Source: DASTFP01 sp963816855 (GTDB lineage: Bacteria; Verrucomicrobiota; Verrucomicrobiia; Chthoniobacterales; Terrimicrobiaceae). From it: DNA of 64,000 bases. Each line of letters begins with the position of its first letter. Positions within the stretch are counted from its first letter, which is position 1. The translations under genes and the position numbers were made by a program. Location of the stretch: contig CAWFMA010000017.1 in assembly GCA_963816855.1 (NCBI GenBank), forward strand, positions 85,802 to 149,801, read 5' to 3'. A model generated the notes under the pieces. It was not told where the DNA came from and ran no database searches. It was given only the letters and a program-made list of their open reading frames with translations. Positions 17,851 through 24,585 of the stretch are shown piece after piece.

Positions 17851-18639
17851 ATGACCGAATGGGACGCGTCTGAATACGCCAGGATATCGGGCCTCCAGGA
17901 GGCGATGGCCGAGGAAGTGCTCTCGCTGCTCGATCTCAAAGGGGCGAGGCGTGTTTTGGATGTGGGATGCGGCAACGGGAAGGTTACCGCAGAGATCGCT
18001 TCTCGTGTTCCTCAAGGGTCTGTTCTCGGCGTAGATTCGTCCGCGGACATGATCGCTTTCGCCTCGAGCCGATTCGGTCCCCCGCTCCGGCCCAATCTCC
18101 GATTTGAAATAGCTGACGCGCGTCGTCTGACTTTTCGGGACCAATTCGATCTGGTGGTCTCCTTCAACGCGCTCCATTGGATACACGAGCAAGACCAAGC
18201 CCTTCGCTCGATACGCTCTGCGATGAAGTTCGACGGCGCGGCACAACTGCGCCTCGTTCCTAAAGGCAAGCGCAAGAGTCTCGAAAATGTGATCGAGGAG
18301 ACGCGCCTCTCACCAAGCTGGTTTCGTTACTTCCAGGGGTTTAACGATCCCTATCTCCACCTGACGCCAAAGCAATATCGAGTATTGGCCGAGCGGAACG
18401 GCCTGCGCGTCTGCAGCATTCGCACGGAAGACAAAGCTTGGGATTTCAAGTCTCGCTCTGCATTCCTGGCTTTTAGCTCGGTGACCTTCGTCGAATGGAC
18501 ACAATTCATACCGGAAGCCGAAAGGCTCGCCTTCATCACCGATGTCCTAGATCGCTATCGGATCGTGGCGACTGACACACCGGGCGAGGAGAATACTTTC
18601 AAGTTTTATCAGATGGATATCACGCTTTCGCCCGACTAA
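17851..18639 (+). CDS. SAM-dependent methyltransferase (trans-aconitate-methyltransferase-like)
   Basis: A 262-residue class I methyltransferase. Motif I is RRVLDVGCGNGKVTAEIA, the acidic residue after the second strand is in VLGVDSSADMIAFA, and the motif IV region is DQFDLVVSFNALHWIHEQ. The LHW pattern and overall length resemble trans-aconitate 2-methyltransferase (Tam) and related small-molecule methyltransferases; the substrate is not deducible. AGGAGG lies eight bases before ATG 17851, which is why I prefer it over the in-frame start at 17827. It stands alone downstream of the inverted-repeat element. Confidence 0.85.
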   Translation: MTEWDASEYARISGLQEAMAEEVLSLLDLKGARRVLDVGCGNGKVTAEIASRVPQGSVLGVDSSADMIAFASSRFGPPLRPNLRFEIADARRLTFRDQFDLVVSFNALHWIHEQDQALRSIRSAMKFDGAAQLRLVPKGKRKSLENVIEETRLSPSWFRYFQGFNDPYLHLTPKQYRVLAERNGLRVCSIRTEDKAWDFKSRSAFLAFSSVTFVEWTQFIPEAERLAFITDVLDRYRIVATDTPGEENTFKFYQMDITLSPD

Positions 18640-18885
18640 AGCAAAAGCAAGACTGAGATCCAAGGCCGCCGCCAACGTTACATCGCGCACGCTTCAATCG
18701 TCCTGGCATATGCCCGGACCTAGCCGACGCCGTGATTGCCGCCGCCACTTTCCCTGAATGAAGCCGATAAAAAAGAACAACTACCCAAGGAAACTGGCGG
18801 GCCAAGTCATCGAGGAGAAACTGGCCCACGGAACTGAGGAAGGAGCTTCGAGTTGCTGCTGAAATTCCCGGCCGCCGCTGAAAAA

Positions 18886-19791
18886 TCAGCTATGATAACC
18901 GTAATTGAATTTGGTTGCCGCGGAATAAGGGATTTTTTTTCCGAGATGGTCGGCGTGCATCAGCATGTCCTGGCTTTTCTCGGGATGACCATATTCGGAA
19001 TCGTATTTGCCTTTGGCAGTGAGAGCTCCAAGAAAGTGTCCCGCTTCGTGGGCCATGGTGCTGTCGGAACGGCTCTCGGCGATCAGGGCGATGGCCTCTT
19101 TGGCGTTGGTGGCCCCTCTGTCGGCTTTGCCTCCGTTGGTCACTTTTTTAACGAGAAAGAAAGTCAGCGCGGATCCGGAATCTCGCTCGTCCAGAAATCC
19201 CTTCGGCAACTTCTGCATCTCGATGGTGTCTGCCTGCGGCGAAAGGCCATCGATCGTGGCCGCGTCCGTGCGCCCAAGTTCAAAGAAAACGTTAGCCTGC
19301 GGATTCCAGATCGCGTTCATCTCGCTCAGCAGGGTCTTCGGATCAGCGGAATTCCCGAGGCTTACAAGTCGCTGGCCATCGCGAACCTGAACCGAACGGA
19401 TGGCGACTTTCACCGTCTTTTTATCGAGTACGAGGACTTTGAGCGTGGCATCGGCCTTGTGGGTCTTTGGGTTCTTGGCCTCCACTCTTACCTTGTCAAA
19501 TCCCACCGGAGCGTCGGCCTTGATCCTGAAGATACGCCAAGAATCCTCATCGAATCGTCGCATCGCCTCGGAAGGATTCGAGGCGTTTTGTGCCGCCCCG
19601 GCTCGTTCCTGCCGTTTCTTGAACTCGTAGACTTGAACCTTTGAGGGCACCGTGGACCGCACGTCGAGGCCTCTCCCGTCTTCCAGGATCACCAGGGTCG
19701 AGCCGCCGCTCGGAATGACGATCCCTTGCCCGCCACTCGGCAGGTTTTCATCGACCCCGGAATAAGCGGTGACTTCGCGAAAGGTTACCAT
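18886..19791 (-). CDS. Metzincin-like zinc metalloprotease
   Basis: A protein of 301 residues without an obvious signal peptide. The zinc motif HEAGHFLG is at residues 248-255. In classical metzincins the third ligand lies three residues after the glycine, but here that position is not histidine. The next candidate is His269 (SEYGH), followed by DMLMH at 275-279, which fits the methionine turn. So the fold is probably metzincin with an insertion between the second and third zinc ligands. The N-terminal 200 residues are beta-rich and may be a substrate-recognition domain. The gene faces away from the SRPBCC gene at 20055; the 263-bp space between should hold both promoters. Confidence 0.65.
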   Translation of the reverse strand: MVTFREVTAYSGVDENLPSGGQGIVIPSGGSTLVILEDGRGLDVRSTVPSKVQVYEFKKRQERAGAAQNASNPSEAMRRFDEDSWRIFRIKADAPVGFDKVRVEAKNPKTHKADATLKVLVLDKKTVKVAIRSVQVRDGQRLVSLGNSADPKTLLSEMNAIWNPQANVFFELGRTDAATIDGLSPQADTIEMQKLPKGFLDERDSGSALTFFLVKKVTNGGKADRGATNAKEAIALIAESRSDSTMAHEAGHFLGALTAKGKYDSEYGHPEKSQDMLMHADHLGKKIPYSAATKFNYGYHS

Positions 19792-20054
19792 ACCAAAACA
19801 AAATTACGCGGACACCTGCGTTTCGAAAAGTTTCTTTGAAGCCTGGGAAGCATCGCGGAGGCCGCGTGCGCATTTCAGAACTCTTTTTCGATGCAACCTT
19901 GAACCAGCGAAGTCTCTTGAAAGATGTATGGTCCCGTTTGCGCAGGCGCTGTCGCAATTTTTCCCCAAGCGACACGGAGCGAAAATTCTACAAACCCAAC
20001 TTAGCTCTTCTTTTTGAGCGCTTCTGGGCGACTGGTTGTGTTAACTCTTGAGCT

Positions 20055-20657
20055 ATGAACTTTCGAGTCTATGTCGTCTTCTTTGGCCTCTGTACGGCGG
20101 CAACCTTGTCGCGCGGTGGTCTGTTGAATGAGATTTCCGACAATGAACGCGGCCTGTTGGCCTCCGGCCAGATCGTCGTGAAAGCCGAAAAAGTGCCTGG
20201 CGCTCCGTGGCCCCGACTCAGTCTTTATCAGGTTGTCGATGCGCCGCCGGCGATATTGCAGACACTGTTTGGCGATTACGCGGCCGCGCCGACCTACACG
20301 CCGAACTTGATGTCCGCCAGGGTCATCGCGACGAATCCCGACGGGACGAAAGACGTGGAATACACAGTAAAGGTGCCCATCCTGATGAAAACCTCCTACA
20401 CGGTCCGAAATTCTTATATCAGGAAGGGAAGTTCCTATACGGTAAGTTGGAAGTTGCTGAAATCCCCGTTTGCTAAGATAAGCGAGGGATCGCTCTCTAT
20501 CGAACCCTATGGCGCCGATGAGACGCTTATGCGCTACACTAACCTCGTCGTGCCTAAGACCAATCTTGTTGCTGGTTTGAAAGCCCAGGCGCTGAACGAG
20601 GCGAAGGCCACGGTGGTGGCCATCAAAACCGAGGCCGAACGTCGTGCGCGCCAGTGA
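20055..20657 (+). CDS. Secreted SRPBCC/START-like lipid-binding-fold protein
   Basis: A 200-residue protein with a short signal peptide (FRVYVVFFGLCTAATLSRGG). The mature part reads like an SRPBCC/polyketide-cyclase-type hydrophobic-pocket domain: PRLSLYQVVDAPPAILQTLF, then LFGDYAAAPTYTPNLMSARV and a beta-rich middle ending in a long C-terminal helix rich in Ala and Glu (ALNEAKATVVAIKTEAERRA). No catalytic residues can be named. Function and ligand are unknown; export to the periplasm is inferred from the leader. Confidence 0.7.
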   Translation: MNFRVYVVFFGLCTAATLSRGGLLNEISDNERGLLASGQIVVKAEKVPGAPWPRLSLYQVVDAPPAILQTLFGDYAAAPTYTPNLMSARVIATNPDGTKDVEYTVKVPILMKTSYTVRNSYIRKGSSYTVSWKLLKSPFAKISEGSLSIEPYGADETLMRYTNLVVPKTNLVAGLKAQALNEAKATVVAIKTEAERRARQ

Positions 20658-20799
20658 TGATCCTTCGCGGCGCCAATTTCTCGTGTTCATTTGCATTGGC
20701 GTTTGGCGCGCGACGCAACTCATCCGACGGCTCGCTGCGGCCGTCGAAGGCCTCCTCGGGCGCTACGTTCGCACGTCCGCCGGCAACGGAGCAGGCTAG
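20644..20799 (+). CDS. Possible 51-residue membrane peptide
   Basis: A GTG-started frame overlaps the end of the SRPBCC gene and encodes SRRQFLVFICIGVWRATQLI followed by a basic amphipathic tail to a TAG at 20797. Its composition (two arginines before a hydrophobic run) looks protein-like. Homology is unknown and it runs 4 bp into the convergent emfourin gene. Treat as speculative. Confidence 0.25.
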   Translation: MRASDDPSRRQFLVFICIGVWRATQLIRRLAAAVEGLLGRYVRTSAGNGAG

Positions 20800-21095
20800 G
20801 GACTCTTTGGCTTTGAGAGTTTCAACAGAAAATTCACCAGCGGTTTCGCATCGGCCGGTAACGTCTCGTCGTCGAAGATCACTTGGAATTTCTTCGATCC
20901 CGCCTCGATCGTGAGTTCGTATTGCCGCAGATCGCGCGCGGAAGTCGAGCGTCGCTCCTGGGAGTCTGAAAGACCGCTGCGCTTTACCAGGCCCTCGAGT
21001 TCGCGAGCTTGCTCGGCGGAAAGTTGCTCCGTGTCAAGGTCACATCCTTTGAACAACCCGCCAAAACCGCCGCTCTGCAGAAATTTCACGGTCAT
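20796..21095 (-). CDS. Emfourin-type inhibitor of the M4 protease
   Basis: A 99-residue cytoplasmic-type protein with no signal peptide. It begins MTVKFLQSGGFGGLFKGCDL and has the pattern LSAEQARELEGLVKRSGL, then RQYELTIEAGSKKFQVIFDD, ending in a short helix. This matches the small proteins encoded next to protealysin-like M4 peptidases; emfourin of Serratia is a tight-binding inhibitor of its partner protease (known for the family). The ATG is 6 bp after the protease stop codon, so the two are co-transcribed. A protective role against the intracellular protease is inferred. Confidence 0.82.
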   Translation of the reverse strand: MTVKFLQSGGFGGLFKGCDLDTEQLSAEQARELEGLVKRSGLSDSQERRSTSARDLRQYELTIEAGSKKFQVIFDDETLPADAKPLVNFLLKLSKPKSP

Positions 21096-21101
21096 GGCGT
21101 C

Positions 21102-22178
21102 TTATGAGACCGTGATGCCGACTTTCTTCCAGGCTGCCTTAACGGCTCTCTTGGCCGCGGCTCCCTCTGCCGCGGCGACTTGCACGGTTACCGTTGCGCA
21201 ATCCTGAAACGTGCTGTTGCTTGAAAGCTGCTGAAGGGTCTTGTACCAGATGCGGCCCGCGGTGTCCCACGCGTTGCCGCCAATTTTGCGGGCGGTCAAC
21301 ACGAACGCGCGATTCGCGATGCCGGAATTTATGTGAACTCCGCCGTTGTCTGCCGGTCCCTGGTACCGCTTGGCGTAGGTAGCGGGTTGGGGATCGGTGC
21401 CCAGATCGGGATCATTCACGTAGGCCGTCCCGGGATTCTCCATGTCGCGGATTCCTCGCCGGGTGGGGGCTGGCACCATGACCTCCGCTCCCACCACCCA
21501 GTTCGCCTTGTCTGTCGGTTCGTCGTTCTTCCACTGCCGGACGAGAACCCCAAAGACGTCCGCGAAGTGCTCGTTCAAGGCGCCTGATTCCCCGTAGTAA
21601 GTCAGGTTGCTGGTGAAGGACTGCACGCCATGGGTGAGTTCATGCCCCACGACCTCGAGAGCGCCCGTAAACCTTTGAAAAATCTGGTCATCGCCGTCCC
21701 CGTAGGCCATTTGCTCGCCGTTCCAGAAGGCGTTGTTCATTGGCACGAAATTGCCTTGGTCGTCTTCCTCTGCCAGGTGGACTGAAGAAATAAGGCTCAT
21801 GCCGTTGTCATCCAGGGAGTTTCTTTGGAAGACGCTGTCGTAGAAATCATAGGTGTCCCCGGCATAGTCGTAGGCTTCATTGATGGCGACATCGCTATGT
21901 TTCGGCTGGCCTTCGGAGCGCTGCAGTTTTCCAGGCAGCAAGTCCGGGCTTTGGCCCTTCATCGTATAGACGAGGCGATTTTTTTTCTTGTTGGGCGCCA
22001 TGACGGCCATGAGACGGGGCATCGCCTGGGCTGCCACGCGGAAGGCGCGCATCCTGGCCGCGGATCGCAACTGCGCGATCGCCCGCGACCTTACCAGGGG
22101 ATCTGCCGACTTGAGCAATTCATGGGTGATATAAGGGGGGATGATGCAATGTATGGGATTTCGCGCGCACTGACACAT
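21102..22178 (-). CDS. Protealysin-like M4 metallopeptidase
   Basis: A 358-residue thermolysin-family protease. The short propeptide carries PIHCIIPPYI at residues 8-17, typical of protealysins, rather than a long FTP/PepSY propeptide, and no signal peptide is present. Zinc ligands are in HELTH (179-183) and Glu203 in GALNEHFADVFG. The C-terminal domain holds DNGGVHINSGIANRAF with the catalytic histidine. The start at ATG 22178 is fixed by GGAGGAGG eight bases upstream; the frame extends further but the extra part is unlike the family. It is operonic with the emfourin gene and probably works in the cytoplasm or leaves by a non-classical route. Confidence 0.92.
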   Translation of the reverse strand: MCQCARNPIHCIIPPYITHELLKSADPLVRSRAIAQLRSAARMRAFRVAAQAMPRLMAVMAPNKKKNRLVYTMKGQSPDLLPGKLQRSEGQPKHSDVAINEAYDYAGDTYDFYDSVFQRNSLDDNGMSLISSVHLAEEDDQGNFVPMNNAFWNGEQMAYGDGDDQIFQRFTGALEVVGHELTHGVQSFTSNLTYYGESGALNEHFADVFGVLVRQWKNDEPTDKANWVVGAEVMVPAPTRRGIRDMENPGTAYVNDPDLGTDPQPATYAKRYQGPADNGGVHINSGIANRAFVLTARKIGGNAWDTAGRIWYKTLQQLSSNSTFQDCATVTVQVAAAEGAAAKRAVKAAWKKVGITVS

Positions 22179-22435
22179 ATGGGTCGCCTCCTCCGATTGA
22201 AATGTCGCAAAGACTGTTAGCGGATATCCATATCCTAACTGAAGCCTGCGCCGGTTGTAAAGCTGAAAGCGGAGTTCGGCGTCCGTTGCCCCGCTTGAAG
22301 CTGCTCCGTCAGTCCAGGGGCTGGCGGTCGCTGAGATCGCCTTCTGCCGCAACTCCAGCGTCGTCCGGAACCGGCGCGTATTTGATGCCGTTAGGCGAGT
22401 TTCGTATATGCTATCGTTCCTCCGGGCGCGACCAT

Positions 22436-23356
22436 ATGCCCAAGCCATCGCTTTCCTCTCAAACTATCCACGCCCTGCTGCAACAGCGCTTGGGAGCACT
22501 TTCCCATTTCAGTCCGCTTGCTGAAGGATTGGCTTCCCAGGCATTTGGCTTCCGGCAAGGCAGGCTGGATTATGTTGTTCGTGTTAACCAGTCGATCGAT
22601 GGATTCACCAAGGACCGCTTCGTTCACCAGTGCTTCGCGACCCAAGATCTTCCAATCCCGGAGGTGCTTCAGATAGGGCGCTTGGATGAAAGGCATGTTT
22701 TCTGTGTTTCCCGCCGCATGCCGGGGATGCGGCTACAGGATGTGCCTAGCGCGCGTAGTTCGGAACTTGTCGCTCCGACACTGCAAATGATCGCAACAAT
22801 CGCCGGCACCGACATCAGAAAAACGCGCGGATTCGGGCGATTTGACGTCTCGGGGCGTGGCGCTCAGGCGTGTTGGCGAGACTTTCTTGTCGGCATAAGC
22901 GATCCCCGGCTCTATGACTGGGCGCAGGCCGGCCGCGTTGCCCACGTGCCGACGATCCGGACTCTTTCCCGTCTCGTCACACAACTGGCGGTGCATTGTC
23001 CCGAGGATCGGCGCCTCGTGCACGGTGATTTTTCCTCCTCAAATATGCTTACGGATGGCCGGTCGATCACCGCGATTTTCGACTGGGATCGCGCCTTGTT
23101 CGGTGATGCCCTTTACGACGTCGCAAATATTTTTTTTTGGCGGGAAGAAAATCTGCAACCGCTGATTGAGCGGCTCAAGGAGCAGGGGCTGGAAATTCCT
23201 CGATGGAATGAAAGAATACTCTGCTATCAACTGCATATCGGTCTGCGGGAGATTTATGACAGCGCCATGGGAAGCGGCACGATCGACCTGACCTGGCTGA
23301 TGATTCGGTGCAATGCGATCGTCGCGCAGCAGGAAGCAAAGGCCGGCCAGAGATAG
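22436..23356 (+). CDS. Aminoglycoside-phosphotransferase-fold kinase
   Basis: A 306-residue protein with the APH/choline-kinase fold. The catalytic loop is LVHGDFSSSNMLTDG (Asp base and Asn), and the metal-binding loop is ITAIFDWDRALFGDALYDVA. The N-lobe has YVVRVNQS with the ATP-binding position. The pattern is close to hygromycin-B 4-O-kinase-like proteins, but most chromosomal members have unknown small-molecule substrates, so resistance should not be assumed. I prefer ATG 22436 because the 78 upstream residues are arginine-rich and overlap the presumed promoter of the divergent M4 gene. Confidence 0.75.
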   Translation: MPKPSLSSQTIHALLQQRLGALSHFSPLAEGLASQAFGFRQGRLDYVVRVNQSIDGFTKDRFVHQCFATQDLPIPEVLQIGRLDERHVFCVSRRMPGMRLQDVPSARSSELVAPTLQMIATIAGTDIRKTRGFGRFDVSGRGAQACWRDFLVGISDPRLYDWAQAGRVAHVPTIRTLSRLVTQLAVHCPEDRRLVHGDFSSSNMLTDGRSITAIFDWDRALFGDALYDVANIFFWREENLQPLIERLKEQGLEIPRWNERILCYQLHIGLREIYDSAMGSGTIDLTWLMIRCNAIVAQQEAKAGQR

Positions 23357-23584
23357 ACAAAAAGAGGGATCACTCGGTTCCTTTCGCGTCATAGCGGGTC
23401 GGCGGCGTTCGAGATCCGGGCAATCCAAGCTCCTGCTGCCTTGGATCGAAGATACGCCCTTGCCCATGATCCGCACATCGACTAGGTACACCGGTCTTTC
23501 ATGAATATGGGATATCACGCGTTTCACCGGCGATATTGGGTCGGTGAGCTCGGCATGCGTTCGCATAGCCTTTCATAGCGGCGC

Positions 23585-24538
23585 ATGGCTTGGCATTCGT
23601 GGGCTATCTTTTTCCTGATCGTGGCCTTGTTGCTGGCCATGGACCTCGGACTCTTTCAACGCAAAGTCCACGTGGTGAGCTTGCCCGAGGCGATCCAGTC
23701 GACGGCGCTGCGCGTCGTGCTGGCGCTTCTTTTCTGCCTCGGCATCTACGGGGGTTGGATCGGCGGCTACGAGACTCCACAGTTGCAGGCGACCAGAGGA
23801 ATCGAATTCCTCACCGGCTATCTGGTCGAGATCGCTCTCAGCATGGACAATGTTTTCGTCTTCGCCCTTGTTTTTAAGTATTTTCGCACTCCGGCTGAGC
23901 ACCAGCAAAGGATCCTGTTTTGGGGCATCTTGGGAGCGCTTGCGATGCGCGGAGTCCTGATCTTTGCGGGAATTGCCCTCATTGAGACGTTCCATTGGAT
24001 CATTTACGTTTTTGGCGTCATCTTGATCTACGGCGGATTCAAGATGATCCGCAGTGAAGGCGAGGAAACCGATCCCGCTAAAAATCCTGTTCTCAAGCTC
24101 TTTAGAAGGCTGGTCCCGGTGACCCCCGGCCTTCATGGTCAGCGATTTTTCGTCAGGGAGAATGGGCGGTTGATGGCCACCCCGCTCTGCGTTGTCCTGG
24201 TAGCCATCGAGACCACCGATCTGATTTTCGCCGTCGATTCGATTCCCGCCGTTCTGGCGGTCACGCGAGATCCTTTCGTGGTCTTTACCTCGAATGTTTT
24301 CGCGATCCTTGGACTAAGGGCGATGTACTTTGCTCTGGCGGGAATCCTCAGGCTTTTCCGATTTCTTCATCATGGCTTGTCTGCAATTCTCGTCTTTATC
24401 GGCGTGAAAATGCTTCTTTCGCAGACTCCATACGCCATTGAAACCGTCCAATCTCTGTTTGTCGTGTTATCTTTGTTGGGCGTTTCGATTGTCGCGTCGC
24501 TAATTCGAAAAAATGATTCCGCCAAGCCGGACGCTTGA
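23585..24538 (+). CDS. TerC-family membrane protein
   Basis: A 317-residue integral membrane protein with about nine hydrophobic segments. Family landmarks are LVEIALSMDNVFVFALVFKY with the conserved acidic D-N pair in helix 3, RILFWGILGALAMRGVLIF, and the second half VAIETTDLIFAVDSIPAVLA with a matching acidic motif. TerC/Alx/YkoY proteins handle metal ions, notably manganese export during membrane-protein metallation, or take part in tellurite resistance. The gene is single, converging on putA with 47 bp between stops. No yybP-ykoY-like leader is evident. Confidence 0.9.
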   Translation: MAWHSWAIFFLIVALLLAMDLGLFQRKVHVVSLPEAIQSTALRVVLALLFCLGIYGGWIGGYETPQLQATRGIEFLTGYLVEIALSMDNVFVFALVFKYFRTPAEHQQRILFWGILGALAMRGVLIFAGIALIETFHWIIYVFGVILIYGGFKMIRSEGEETDPAKNPVLKLFRRLVPVTPGLHGQRFFVRENGRLMATPLCVVLVAIETTDLIFAVDSIPAVLAVTRDPFVVFTSNVFAILGLRAMYFALAGILRLFRFLHHGLSAILVFIGVKMLLSQTPYAIETVQSLFVVLSLLGVSIVASLIRKNDSAKPDA

Positions 24539-24585
24539 ATCGATGCCTCTCGGACCATCGCTGCGCGATCGATTTCGGCGAGTCC

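Noticed and set aside
22436..23356. Calling the kinase a hygromycin or aminoglycoside resistance gene
   Set aside because: The fold fits, but many chromosomal APH-fold kinases act on unrelated small molecules and nothing nearby suggests resistance.
23357..23584. Possible manganese riboswitch (yybP-ykoY type) upstream of the TerC gene
   Set aside because: TerC relatives are often so regulated, but I could not find the expected conserved stems in this leader.
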